Assembly (NCBI GenBank): GCA_024305405.1
Contig: JAKNDB010000087.1
Coordinates: 1,488,001 to 1,552,000 of the forward strand
Direction of reading: 5' to 3'
DNA length: 64,000 nt
DNA from: Dirofilaria immitis
Lineage: Eukaryota > Nematoda > Chromadorea > Rhabditida > Onchocercidae
Position 1 is the first letter of the stretch, and each line of letters begins with the position of its first letter. The notes under the pieces were generated by a model that saw only the letters and a program-made list of their open reading frames with translations, was not told where the DNA came from and searched no databases. Made by a program: the position numbers and the translations under genes. Shown here piece after piece: positions 1 through 13,086 of the stretch.

Positions 1-3000
1 AGAATTGAGAGAATTATTTAGCGGAAAAATTTTGTATTATCAGGAATTTGTTCTTAAATGAGATAAGGAAATTTTTATTTAAAATAATTTTGCATCAATT
101 AAAATTTTATTTAATTTCCTTCAAAATAGGTTTGTAGGAACTTTTAATATAAATTTTAAACATGTAAAATTAACAAATATTATTAATGGTTAGCTTAGAT
201 TTTGAAGAATATAATGGAAATTAATGGAAAAACTTGCCCGAGTATCACCGTAACCGATTGTAAAAACAGATGTGATAGAGAAATATATAGCTTCAAGGTA
301 AGAAATTTGAGCAAATATTGAGAATAGTAGAGCTCCAATAAATAAATAAGCTATTAAAAATCCAAGAAAGCATAAACCTGTTACTGACTGCAATATACAA
401 ATTATATTGATCATAAAAATTTTATAAACTTTTCTCGATTATAAACTATAAATGATCAAATAATTGTTCAATATATATGTATGTAAAGATAGAAAAGTAA
501 ATTTGGAAAAATTAATAATCGAAAAGGTTCATAATATTGTGATTAAATTTAAACGAATTTGTAAATAGGCAGTACATTAATTGATTATTGTTTTGTAATT
601 CTGATTAAGTATAATAATTAAAATGATTAATTATACATAAATGATACTTCTGGAAAGAAGCGCGTAAAATAGAAGCTAAAGAATTTTCCAATATCGGTTA
701 CTGTAACAAATATCATTGGAGCACCAATAAGAGCATAAATTACAACGATAAATCGTCCTGTTTTAGTAATAGGTGTAACAAAACCATAACCTAAAATTTT
801 TTAATTTTAGGTTGAAAAGAAATACTTTCAACCTTCTAATATAATTAATATCTTAATGATATCTATTTGTTAGCTAGTGATAATTTAATTATTCCATTAT
901 TGATTAGAATTAATTCTTTCTGCTAAAAATTGAGTATTAATGTTAATTTTATCAATATTTGAAGTTTATAAATTTAATAACTAAGATATTATTCATACCA
1001 ACAGGAATAATTGTTGTGGTAGCAAAAGTATCGACGAAGCTATAGTCCATTGATCTTCCGGCATTCCATCATCCAAATAAAATGCTTCAAATATTCGAGG
1101 CAGCCTAAGTATAACAAGTAGTATAAAATTCCATATTACTTTTAAGAGTAATATACTTCTCTTGTGCCCTATATACTTATAAATAATTTATTCATTAGTT
1201 GAATTTTTCATGTAATTCTTGCTGATCTATTATTTTTTTGCAACAATATATCTTTCATCGAAATTTATTCTAAATCTTTATTAGTATAAAAAATATTAAA
1301 TTTTTTTGATAATTGAAATGTATATAACAAAGGTTATCTTATATTTATTCGTTGTATTTTGCAGCATGAAGTTTTGAAATTTCTAATCCTAAAAATAAGT
1401 AAATAATAAAGAAAAATGAACACGGTAGGTGATAAATTAATCAATGTGATAGTATATAATGATTTTTAGACTTCTGAATCATAGAAAAGTAGTTATCTGA
1501 TCAGAAAGATTTCGTCTTCCATAGATACTATAAATATAAACAAGATTGAGAATGTGATTATTCGCAATCGATAATTGCAGATCAATCAATTAATCATTTT
1601 ACTCAACTCATTCAACAAATTCTTTTTTATTTAAAGAAATTGTAATATATAATGAACAATAGATTTGTTCGCCATTAGTGAAAAAGATCGATATTAAAGA
1701 AAAGAATATTATCGAGATTTTCCGAAAATTATTCAAATAATCTCGAGATATTACTAAATATCTAAGTATAATTAGCTATTTGTGAATTCATTATTTCTTG
1801 AATTATATTCATGGAATTTTGTACTCATTTTAGAATTTCATAAAAGCTTAGAGCAGATATTATCAATATAGTTATTTATTTAAATATAATTAACAGATAT
1901 ACTACACTTGTATCATGTGATATTAATTTTCTATTTTGAATTTATATCTCACAAAGCGATTCAATGCATATTTAGTCATTATTTGTTAATTAATTATCAT
2001 GAAATATTTAATAAAAAAAAATTGAAAAATTGATGATTTACAAAATACGAATTGTGAAATCTTTTTTCCTTTCAAATTTTAAATATAAATAGAAATTCAA
2101 AATTACCTGAGAATCTTTATAGAAATCAAACAATTCTTCAATATAGTTGATACTTAAAACATTTAAATCATTTTCAGTCAAATTATCTGCTACTATTGCT
2201 TGTACGAATTTCTGTAACTTAATTTTTCATATACTTTAAAACATTTTGAATTCTTATAAAAATATCAAAATTTCTAAATTTAAATAACTTCTCAAATCAC
2301 ATCCATATATTCCAGCTACACCGATATTCGAATTTAAAAAAAAAAAAAAAAGCAGATATTATATTATTTATGAAATAAATAATATAGATCGCAAAATAAG
2401 TTGCATAATTTTTTTTTATTTTTAGGAATTTTTTAAATTTCATCAAATTTACTCACATATTTAATTTTTGCATAATTTGCAAGATGATATTGACGTGATG
2501 TAATTTCGATAGGACGTTCAAGATGTAGAAATAATGCTGCACCAATGCAAACATAAGTTATTGTACCGCCGATAATACCGATATGTACAGCTGCGGTACA
2601 AAGCTGCAAAATTATTTGTCATTTCATTAATATCATAAAAATTCTCAATTTTATAATTTTAAATATGCTTAAATATTTTAAATACAATATTGATATTTTC
2701 TTTTTCAATCACCTAATTTGTTTGCGCTTAATTTACGTGTAAATATTAACGTACCATTTGCGAATGAGTTCGCATCGATTTTAAATTAACTTTTTGCAGC
2801 AATATTAAATCGAAGTATCTTCATAGATCCTTATAAGATCTTCTAAAAGCAATTATAAAAGTAAACAATTATTTTAGTTAAGTATATTTATCATTTCGTT
2901 TAAGTTTTTTTTCTTCATTAGAAAATTTAAATTGTTTAAACTTTATCATAAGAAAGCAATCAATGATATAATTTTTGAATGTACCTTGAATGATAAGCAT

Positions 3001-3023
3001 TTATGATAATAAGCATATGGCAT
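1..3023 (-). CDS. TWK-type two-pore-domain potassium channel (3' end beyond window)
   Basis: K+-selective leak channel subunit of the plasma membrane. Exons read on the minus strand: 3023-2985 (start ATG, MPYAYYHKCLSFK), 2603-2457 (first membrane helix, ending near FLHLERP), 2211-2107 (extracellular cap), 1104-999 (WTIASSIL, then ATTTIIPVG), 790-648 (YGFVTPITKTGR, then helix 2) and 387-238 (helix 3 and second pore, FTIGYGD). The two pore loops, each with a G-Y-G filter (the first split by an intron), define the family. The exon at 1104-999 needs one extra T within the T4 run (plus-strand 1024-1027) to join WTIASSIL to the filter helix. The join between exons 2107 and 1104 is also out of phase, so a small exon or another lost base is missing. 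The last visible exon appears to end at a GC donor (GCAAGT). Helix 4 and the C-terminus lie off the left edge. Family assignment is secure; the subfamily is not determined. Confidence 0.85.
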
Positions 3024-5350
3024 AGTATCACTAATTGCAACGTTGATGATTACAACAACTAGTAAGTCAATTGAAGTTTTTTTAACAAATTTTTTTGAAC
3101 TCTAACTGATAATCAAGCTAAAAAGCAATATTTGACTTACAAAAGTGTGCTTCATAAAGACAACATAATGATAATGAGAAAATTGTTAAAACTAACTTCA
3201 TAGAATGTTTTATCAATTTAAAAGTTTTTGAAAGCAAGAATGATTGACAGCAATGACAGCAATCGTTGTGTCTTTTTAATGAAAACGAATTATTCTCGAG
3301 TCGAAACGAGAATAGATATTAGCACCAGGACGAAGGAAATAGTGAGAAAGTAAAAAGGACAGGGCTTTAACTGCTTGGCTGAACTACAAGGACAACTTGC
3401 TCTAGCAACATTAACAATGATTATGAGTGATGAAGTGAGCATTTTGTACTTAGTCAAAAAGAGCCAAGAGAAGAAAATAGGGTAATAGCTTTCTTCCTAC
3501 AGCTATTCTTCACATTCTAAAAATAATTTATAGTATTAGCAAACTTTTCTTACATCAAAATTTCAATTTAATAAAGCGGTGATGAAGCTAAATGCAATTT
3601 CGCTTCTAAAATTTTTGTAGCATAATTTCCACATTTCATCTGGAAGATCGATATGTTATCAATACTTTGAAAAAACTTAGGACATTTCGAATGAACTTGT
3701 GGTTTTAGTAAATATTCTCGAATGAATTTATAACTTTTATGAATAATTTAATCATATGAATATTATCAGAACGATTTCCCAATGATACGGATAAGAGCAG
3801 ATAAACTTCTAAAAAAGTATTCATATCAATCATCAAACTATTTAAATAATTAACAATCATTAATAATCATGAAATAAATTTCTAAACAATTTAATTTAGT
3901 TATAATCATTTTTAAAGCAAAAATTTTATCGAGAATTTTATCACAGACAATTTAATTGCTCATAAATTGATAGCAAAACAATTAAAAGTTTCCTATTCGT
4001 CTTGAAAGACTTGGTCGATTAAATTCTATTGGTTCTTTATAATGCATAGTTTTTTCAGTCTTGTAATTCATATTACTTGTATTAATTTGATTTTTTCTTT
4101 TTAAATAAATGCTTTATATCTTCAGGTTGCAATTGCGGAAGTAGAATATATTCACAATTAAAACTTTTTTATTCTGAAATAATAAAATAATAGAATTTAA
4201 GAGTTCATCCAATTGGAAAGATCGGAAGAGAAAAAAAGAAGAAAAAAATTCAATTAATAGATTGAAATATGATACAAATCTTTTAAATGTACTAATCAAT
4301 AAACTAGTTACAAGAAAATAAATATTACAATATATATTTGTTTTTTTTTAAATTAATATTAGCATTTAAAGATTTTCATAATGATTGCTAAGTAAGGTAA
4401 AATTTAAAAGGAAAATCATACGATGAATGATATGTAACAGTAAATTGAATGAATGGATTCTGAAATCTTCAATTTATTCATTATGAAGAATCTTCTGAGA
4501 TATTTCGAATGGAACAATCGATAAAATAAAGTTTTGACATATAATAAGTTGCATAACAACTGATAAGAATATTTTTAAAATTTGTTTTAGCGATCAGTAA
4601 AATATTATTAATTATTTTCTTTTATTGCTGATAGAATTAAAGTCCTCGAATTGATTGAACTTTTCGACTTGTAGTGTTGTAGCTAAAGTTTTAAAATCTT
4701 CTTTGTAACATTAAGCTCAAAAGAAAAAAGCAATGAATTATTTCATTCTATGCTTCATTATGTAAAATACGATAGGTTGAAAAATAGAAAGTGTCAATGA
4801 AATATTTGAATTTATATCTTTCTTTGTTAATGATTAATTAAGTAAAACACTGATATTTTATGTTATTTCTTATTTTTATATCATTTCTTATTTTCATATC
4901 ATTTTCTTATCATTATTAATAATAATCACTGATATGATAAATAAATTAATTTCTTCATGATGAATTGAAAAAATTTTTCACTAAATGAATTTTAATTTCT
5001 TCAATATTAATTGATGGCTAATAGTCGTACACAATGTTGCGAATCGAAAATTGAGTGCCAATAAAGCCGCCAAAAAGGTGACAAAAGTTTTAAGGAACTA
5101 AGTAATTATGACAACTAATCGAGAACGATTTGTTTCGATGTTCGTTAATGCACGAGCCATACTTTGATCGGTGATCAAACGGGAAATAAAAGAGTCAAAC
5201 AACTTCAATTATACAGTTTTCGATACAAAAATTGAATTCTTACCAACATGTCTAGAATGAAATAACTTATCTCTTGTAGGTAATTTGAGTTTTCATAAAT
5301 TATTCGAGATTTTATGATTATTGCGATATCTATTTGAGGAATAGATTAAA

Positions 5351-5431
5351 ATGTTTATGCGACGTAAGGCCACAGCTCAAAGATCGCAGTTTATTATCAT
5401 TTTCACTTTTCTTATTGTGCTTGTTGTGTGA
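5351..5431 (+). CDS. Possible signal-anchor exon, unlinked
   Basis: A 26-codon frame starts with a basic stretch (MFMRRKATAQRSQ) followed by a hydrophobic run (FIIIFTFLIVLVV), then TGA. Basic-then-hydrophobic is what the first exon of a type II membrane protein looks like, and base composition is richer in GC than the surroundings. No following exon was found, and the frame stops directly after the helix. It may be chance or a broken gene; not recognised. Confidence 0.15.
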   Translation: MFMRRKATAQRSQFIIIFTFLIVLVV

Positions 5432-8400
5432 ATTTCATTTATTGAAAATTTGATTTATAAGAGGCAAAAACAAAAAATCAAAAGAAATCGAATTCCAAAA
5501 TGATCAAAGAAATTGAAAAATCAGATCAGGGAAACAAGAAAATAATAAAGTTCAAAGTTGAGAATAAAAAAGTTCAAAGAAAAAAAAATGAAAAAAATAA
5601 TACAGCAGAGAAAAGAATTAGGTTTAATAGTTTATACCATATTTAATTTTTCCATCATTACCGTATACCTTTCTGTTCATTAATTTTCCTCACTTTCAGT
5701 TTTGCCTAATTAAAATTTCCTCACTTTCAGTTTCTGCCCAATTAAAATTTCCTCATTTCTATGGAATTATTCTTGCCTTTTTCTTCTTGAAATGGTTCTC
5801 ATTTGATAAATTACAATTTTCTGCTTCAATTTATGATTTTTTTGCTACCTTTATTATATAAAAGAAGAAATTCTTCTCATCTCTGAAACAGCCATGAAAT
5901 GGATATGTGAGATATGTGAGATTACGTGCAATACATCATAATTCATAACCATAAAATGGATATCTGAGACTACGTGCAAATATGATGAAAATATGATGTG
6001 AAGGCAATTGTAGAATCCAATAATGGAATAGAATGATCCATTCTCACTACAATAATGTCTCAATGTACCAATCTTTTCGTCCGTAAAGATCACCACGAAT
6101 AATAGATAGACACGTGCAAGCTTGAAGACTAGCCATAGAGTACAGTATAATAGAATGTTGTTAGGAGGCGAAATGACAGATACTACGATAGAACAATCAT
6201 TATTAATGAGACTGCCATTTTTTTGCAATTAAAATTATTGCAAGCTTTTCTAAAACCATACAGTAATCCGGCCTATAGTATCCTACTAATGAAAGAATAA
6301 TGTGTGTCTCGTGTTTTCGTTTTTGATTGTTGTAGTATTTTCTACGGATCTTATTTTTTTATTTTATTACGCTCGTTTATCGTTTGCTTAGTAAGTTTTG
6401 TAAATAGGTCAAACTAATTAAATTATTTTAGAATAGACGTAACACATTTTGAAAATATTACAGAAAATTATATGGCCATTTTAAATGAACTTTTATTGAT
6501 ACAACAATTGCAATAAGCTTTTCATATACTGTACTATTGAAAAAATGGAAAATTCAACATTTCCAAAAAGGTAAATTTGCTAGAATTTCTGGGGAAGTAT
6601 CTGAAGGAGTTATAAATTGCATATCGCCAGCTATAGATGCGAGCTGAGAATTTTCCTTTACAATTTGAAATTTTTTAATTTTGTCAATTTTTGAATGTTT
6701 TTGCCTAATTCAAATTTGTAAATTATCAATTCTTAGCGATGTTATGAGATTTTTAAATGTATAATTTATGAATTTATGGAAAATTATAGAATCTTCTGTC
6801 TGGTCTCGACTTACCGATTATAAATGATTATATTATTCGTTCATAAATCTCAAGTTGTATCTTTTTAATGCTTTTGATTTCCTTCTGGGAAGCTATATAT
6901 GAAGGATAATTAATATACCAATTATGTAGCTAGCCATCAGAGGCCAATGATGAAAAGATCAGAATGATAAAAGCAGCGATAAAAATCGAATATCGGCTAT
7001 TTATAATCTTGTCAATTGTAAGAGAGGAAGATGCAAGAGATGATATTAAGTGAAAAAATAATATCGGTGATAAAGATCTGGTAGATATCATCCATAAATT
7101 GGTAACCATGATATCAATGAAGATTAAGAAAAAGAAGCAGAAGCACTGATATAATATGATGTGATTGCGTCAACGAGAAAGACTAGGAAGAACGTGAAAA
7201 AAGTGAACTGCGAATTTTCCGTGAATTAAGCAGCATATGTTTTATTGTTAATATAAATTTTTAGAAGTTAAAAAAAATTCTTTTTATTGGAAAAGAAATT
7301 CGATTATGTATCATATTTTTTTGTCATATTTATTCTTATAATTTATGTTTTAAATTTTTACAAAAAATCATTCAGAATTTTTGTAGGAAATTTCTTCGGT
7401 ATATTATTTGGGATATAATGATACAATGAAAATATATATATATATAACTATTCGTTACAGTCATTCATAATTGCAACAAAAGAAGTACTTCATGACGCCT
7501 CTTTTTTGTAAACTTTTTCGATCTTATTTAAATATCTGATCAGTATCGTTAACGTAATCATCTAAGTTCGCTTGCATGAACTCACTTGTCCCATTATGAC
7601 AATTAACGATTTTTTCACATGAATTATTGGCCAAACAAACAATTAACGATTTTTCACATGAATAGATTTTGATTATGCAAAAATATGATTTCTTTATAAT
7701 AGAAAGAATATATGCAATAAAATAAAGATTCATAGAAGAGGGATTAACTCATTTTAATAGGGATTTTCTTTAGTTTGAATTTCAATTAGTAATTCTATTC
7801 CAATTAATTCTCAGTATTTTGAATCATCACGTAAACTGAGAATATAAATTTATATGTAAAATGAACGATGACAGAAGTAAAAAGTAAAAAAAAGATATAA
7901 AAGGAAAAAATAATAAGAAATTAAATGTGGATGATATTGTTTAATATTGATTGATTTTAAGTTTATTTAATGAAGCATAAAATTTTTGCAACTATGAAGT
8001 TATAAATTAAAAATGTATCATTAATTTAATAGGAAGAAAAGCAGGGAAGGGATTGAACAGTAATTGCTATCTAGTAGTTTTGTCTAATGATTAATATTTT
8101 TATAACTGCTCATGCATTTTTAATGAATATTCTTTTTAATTTTTTCATAATTGGACCGTGAAAAATCATTTGCAATTTTCTCAAATACCATTTTAGCTCT
8201 TGTATTATTGTCATCTTATTTTCGATTTTCTTGATTACTATTTTATCTGAGGATTATTACTGTTCTTAATACTTAATAAACTATTAACTTGCTTTGCAGT
8301 GATTTATACATTTGATAATTTGATTACAATCAGATTATCTAACGTTGAAAATTTTTCGATTTTCTTTTCAGTGTTGTTTTTCAAATGTTTATTTCAATTA

Positions 8401-9455
8401 TATAAATAGTTTTTAATTCTTTTGCGATTTAACGGAACTATAGTAGATGATTGCTTAGCTATGATAATACTTATCAAGGTTTTTTTATGTATTGAACGAG
8501 AAATAAAAATGGATATAAAAAATTTAGTGAAAAATAAAAAAAAATATAAGAAGCAGAAAGCATGAAAGTAAAATTTGTTTATTCGTTTCTTATCAAAACT
8601 CTGTTCAATTGTTGGAATAGATAAATTTGAAAGAAAGGTTATCGAAATTTCATTTTTAAATTAATTGAACTTCTTTTAGTTTACACAGTGAGATAACTTT
8701 GGAGATTGAATACCTATTTTAAAATAATAAAATATTAATTTGTTGCTTATATTATATTTAATGTTTTTTAGATTTTTTATTGCTTTTAAATGCTTAACTA
8801 TTTAACGAAGTATTACCTTGATTCTATATATTTTGCCAATTGTGTTTACTATATGCGAAGTTTGACATCATTAAAGATTTAATAAAATTTCATACTTTTA
8901 GGAAATATTCATGGCATCGAAAAAAAATTAGGTGAGAAAGATACTACGAAAATTCAACTGAAAATAATGTAATCTCTTCCTGATTCTCTAAATGATAACA
9001 GAATTAACACTGTTATCATCAGAATTATAATTCAGAGATAGTATTACTAGTTTTATATGTGATTGTTTGCTTTTGAAACTTTATTAAAATACTTTTGATC
9101 TGCTTCGGAAAACTTCGGAAAAAGTAAATAAGCTATATAGTTATAAGCAAATTAATTCAATATACCGAATGAAATTAAGACGAGATCATTCATGTGCATT
9201 TTATGGAAATGTGGAAATGCTGAGACATTGTTTGAAAATAAATTTGATAAACAAAAATCGCTGATGAATTTTTGTAGGGAAAAGATTACCAAATTCTTTA
9301 GTGTACAAACTGTATCGAAATTATATCAATTGTTTCTTAGTGTTTACTTTTATCTCTCCGAGTTGCACAGATATGCAGTGGAAAAAAGTTTTGCTCGATA
9401 TGTAGACATTAGATAAAGATATAATCAAGATGGAACAATCCAGAAATTGAACATT

Positions 9456-9602
9456 ATGCTTGTAATTTACCTGATATGTGTATCTGCCATGACAGGCAGC
9501 TATTTCTCAGGAAAAAATGACGATTCTAATATTAATACAATATTTATTGCAAGGCTGCTAAAAATTGTTAATGATTCGATTTACGTCTATTCTGAACTTT
9601 AA
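9456..9602 (+). CDS. Possible small secreted peptide ORF
   Basis: A 48-codon frame starting MLVIYLICVSAMTGSYFSG resembles a signal peptide followed by a short polar tail. There is no similarity I recognise, no clear splice structure and no neighbour that supports it. Reported only because little else in this spacer looks coding. Confidence 0.15.
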   Translation: MLVIYLICVSAMTGSYFSGKNDDSNINTIFIARLLKIVNDSIYVYSEL

Positions 9603-10491
9603 AGATTTGGAACCATTGAAATTTTTGATTTCGTTGTCTCTTCTCTTTCATGGATTTACTACTAAAAATACAAGAAATTGATTTTTCATAATGGGTGCAA
9701 CAAAACGATGAATTTGGTTCGAATCAAAACCATCAAGTAAACCATTTCAGAATTAATAAACGGCCTAGAATTGCAGCTTCGTGAACATAGTCGTGGCTAT
9801 TGTTAATTGAATATTATTGATCATTGCCTAGCAAAATATCAAGATCAGGTATCGCATTATGCACTGCACATATTTTTTCCATCTAAATAAGGATGAAACT
9901 TGCTCATAAGTTCGACTAATATAGCAATACCGGCAAAATTATTAGTAGGAAATAGATGATTAAAAGAGACTTTTTGTTATAAGAAACTTCTGTTTCAAAA
10001 ATTACTCGAACTGCGGGTGTTTTTAGTGTTAATTAATATTAGTGTAATTTAAGATATGATTATATATCGAGTCGAATTATATTTAGTCCAAGTTATTTTA
10101 CTTTCATCCATCGATGGTTAATTTCATCATCTAAACTGATAAGGTGTAATGTATTCTTCAGTTATCCTATCTATTTCAACCACATCACGAGTGAAATATT
10201 AATCCTTACGAAGGTCGCTGACTAAATTATCAGATTCGTAACTCAAATTCGGACCGTGTGCGATCATTAATTAAATGTTCGACTTTTTTTTTTTGCAAAT
10301 CTTATTTTCTCCGACAATTATTGCCTTCATTGATTCGTTCTCTTTGCTTCATTTCAATTTCAAATATTATTTTCTCTCCTGATAGTTTTAATTCAATTCA
10401 ATATATATGCTATGAATTATAGTGATGTGAAGTTATTGCTCGTACTTTCATGCTTTTTACTCTTTATTAGCTCTAATTTGATACTGTTTCA

Positions 10492-10615
10492 GATTTATTA
10501 ATAAATAATATTTCAAATAATACAGTAATAAATTTATTAACAAATAACATTTCAGATAGAATAATAATAAGATTTATTAACAAATAGCATTTTAGATAAT
10601 ATAGTAATTTTGAAC
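10492..10615. repeat. Tandem repeat, about 40 bp x 3
   Basis: Three imperfect copies of a unit containing ATTTATTAACAAATA then CATTTCAGATA. It lies in the spacer upstream of PUS3. Confidence 0.7.
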
Positions 10616-10944
10616 TTATAGAAGGGAAATAAGGTAGTGGACTTTATTTTGGCAAAAGTTATGTTCCAAATGGTTACGAATATTTTCTTATTTATTTTTG
10701 TAGTATGTAAATTTTATGAAATGACATTTATAGTTAGAATGTAAGAAGTTTGGAAATATACCTTTGAGAGATTTGATTCTTTTTACTCTTTAGTATAAGT
10801 TAAATTAGGGAATTAATAACAAAACTGAAGTAGAAAACTAATAAGAAGATTAAAAAGATGAGGATTTAAATTTTCAATTAAAAATCGAAAGAAACTGTTG
10901 TAATCGTCTCTTCTTAACGGTTAATATCATTGAATTTATCCATA

Positions 10945-10952
10945 CTTACAGG
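10945..10952 (+). promoter_or_regulatory. Candidate trans-splice acceptor of PUS3
   Basis: CATACTTACAG lies 16 bases 5' of the PUS3 ATG, the spacing expected for spliced-leader addition in nematodes. Inference from position and motif only. Confidence 0.35.
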
Positions 10953-10967
10953 TTACAGTTTCGCAAT

Positions 10968-13086
10968 ATGGATAAAGCAGTAAACATCGATTTTTCACCG
11001 AACGGCAAGAAAGGGAGGAAGAAAAAAGCGTGAATTCGATTTTTCACGATATCCGAAACGACGAATTGCTTTGATGTTCATGTATTTTGGCTGGGAGTAT
11101 AATGGACTGGTTGAACAACGAGAAATTGCTGGAACTGTAAGTTATGTTATTTTTTTCTGGAATTATCGCCGGATGAATGATAGAATTTTCGATATTGCTA
11201 AACCAATCTTCGTCTGACTATTAAAATCTTACAAAATTAAATATACTCCAAAGAATCTTTGGTACTTTCACTGACTGTTTCAGTACCTATTATTTAATGT
11301 TTAATATCCGAAATGTTTCCTCATTTCGTATTTAACTTTAATTATTATACATTGCTTAATATTAAAATAAACTACTTAAAACTTTCGAATGTCTTGTTAT
11401 GTTTATTTTTCCAGGAATTTCCATAATAACGAATGAAGAAAAATTAAAAATACTTAATCCATTATAGTTTGCAGGTTGAAGAAGAAATGAGCAAAGCTTT
11501 GATGAAGACAAAGCTTGTTGAAAGTTGGGAAAATTGCAGTTGGAATCGAAGTGGTCGGACTGATAAGGGGTATCTGCTTTCAGACAGGTTGCTTCTGTTA
11601 TTGTAAGGTTCGTTTCGGATTTCTTAATATTTTTTGATAACAGAATTTTCAAATTTCGATGTATGTATTGTTTCAGATTTTTGATTCTCCCTCTTTCAAT
11701 TCATTTTCTATGATTAAATTATTCGTTAATTTTTTCATTTTTATCTCCGAACAATTAAAATGATTTGTTATACATTATTTTACTGATTTATTGTTTAGAT
11801 TTTAAGGTCAAATGAACCGGAAGGGGAAGGTGTTTTCTGGCCTACTACGGTTCATGCGTCTTTTGAAACTGCTGAGAAGGGAGAGCTTCAGTACGTTAAA
11901 ATGTTAAACGGTACATTGCCAACTAATATTCGGGTGTTAGCATGGGCTCCAGTTTCTAGAGATTTCAGTGCCAGATATAAATGCACTCAACGTACTTATA
12001 CATATGTTTTCCACGAGCCAATTTCGATATTGAGGTTAGTTTTTCAAGAATTTTCGTACAGTGTAATCCTTGTTTCGCTTATTGATTTAATTGCTTATTG
12101 ATTTATTGAATAGAGTCAGTCAGCTTCTTAATTTAAAATTTTGGATGTTATTTGTTCTTTAGTTGCGTCTGTTTTTTGAAATAATTGGAAATTTTCGAAT
12201 GTAGTGTTCAAAGCTTTTAGTGAAATTCTGAATTATCTAATTTATAGGCAATGCAGCAAGCTTGTCAATTTCTTGTTGGCGAACACGATTTTCGCAATTT
12301 CTGTCGTATCGACATGAACAAGAGCAGAGTGGAAATGAATTATATTCGCACTATTACTTATGCTAATATATCATTCATATCGTATGTTTTTGATAGTTCG
12401 TGCTAGAGTTATTTTTTAAATCAGTTTTATGTTAGTGATGGCATTATTCATACGTTAATCCTATTCCTCTGATGTTTTCTAGTTTTAGTATTAGGAGCAC
12501 TACTATATATGCTATTTCAAGCAGCTAAACAACTATTAACTTTTAGTACCAATTATTTACAACGGAAATTTAGAAATTAAGAATTTTTTTAGAAATAATT
12601 CATTAACACCATCAAAACTAAGCGAGGAATCTATTCGTTATGAATTTCTTCAGTTTATTATCAAAGGAAGCGGTTTCCTTTGGCATCAAATTCGTTGCAT
12701 AATGGCTCTGCTCTGTGAAATTGGTAATGGTAATGAAAAACCAGACGTAAGTTTTAGCAAATCAATAATTTAAAAGAAGTAAAGAAGGAAATGTTGGCTT
12801 TAAATCAGTAATCAATTATGGAAGTTTTATTTGTGTTCCAAACAGTTAAAACGTTCATATACGGGCGGTAAATTAAATAATTATATAATAAAATTATGCA
12901 TTTCTTTTCAATTTCTACTTGAAGATTATCGCTGAACTTCTCGATACGAGACTTACACCTTCAAAACCAATTTATGGATTAGTTCCGGCATTTCCGTTAT
13001 GTTTGTTTGATTGTGTTTATGATGGGATGGAACTTTCTTGGAGATGGGATATTAATTCGCTGAAATCTATTAAAAACTTATCCTAA
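10968..13086 (+). CDS. PUS3: tRNA pseudouridine(38/39) synthase (PUS3/DEG1, TruA family)
   Basis: Isomerises uridine to pseudouridine in the tRNA anticodon arm. Exons: 10968-11136, 11475-11602, 11799-12034, 12248-12381, 12593-12746, 12925-13086. Diagnostic motifs in order: FDFSRYPKRR, YFGWEYNG, GRTDKG then VSAFRQ (the Asp is the catalytic residue of the family), LPTNIRVLAWAPV, FSARYKCTQRTYTY, GEHDFRNFCRID and GSGFLWHQIRCIM. LAWAPV and HDFRNFC favour PUS3 over PUS1. Frame is broken inside exon 1 (A6 run 11022-11027) and exon 2 (G4 run 11567-11570, between GRTDKG and VSAF), and the 3/4 junction needs one more base near 12034. With these corrections all exons total 984 nt, about 327 aa, shorter than human PUS3 at both ends. 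First of five same-strand genes. AATAAA lies at 13227-13232. Confidence 0.9.

Larger units (their letters stand above)
3024..10967. other. AT-rich spacer, no resolved gene
   Basis: About 8 kb between the divergent TWK channel and PUS3. No reading frame shows recognisable domains or a consistent exon series. Slightly GC-richer patches at about 3240-3480, 5030-5450, 6560-6660 and 9430-9900 could hold exons of an unrecognised gene or decayed copies, but I could not link them. Short direct repeats occur, for example two copies of a CCTCACTTTCAGTTT unit near 5691-5760 and two of ACAATTAACGATTTT near 7599-7660. Confidence 0.6.

Noticed and set aside
3240..3480. GC-richer block upstream of the TWK start
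   Set aside because: A 53-codon minus-strand frame exists but has no motif; more likely promoter or 5' flank.
5854..6228. 124-codon open frame, minus strand
   Set aside because: No domain or splice-consistent neighbours, and composition is like the surrounding repeats (it crosses a GGATATGTGAGATATGTGAG-type repeat). Treated as chance.
6560..6660. Exon-like stretch on the minus strand (two frames open)
   Set aside because: A TTCTCAG acceptor is present, but two frames are equally open and no partner exon or homology was found.
9192..9416. 74-codon open frame, plus strand
   Set aside because: No recognisable motif, and no splice sites link it to other exons.
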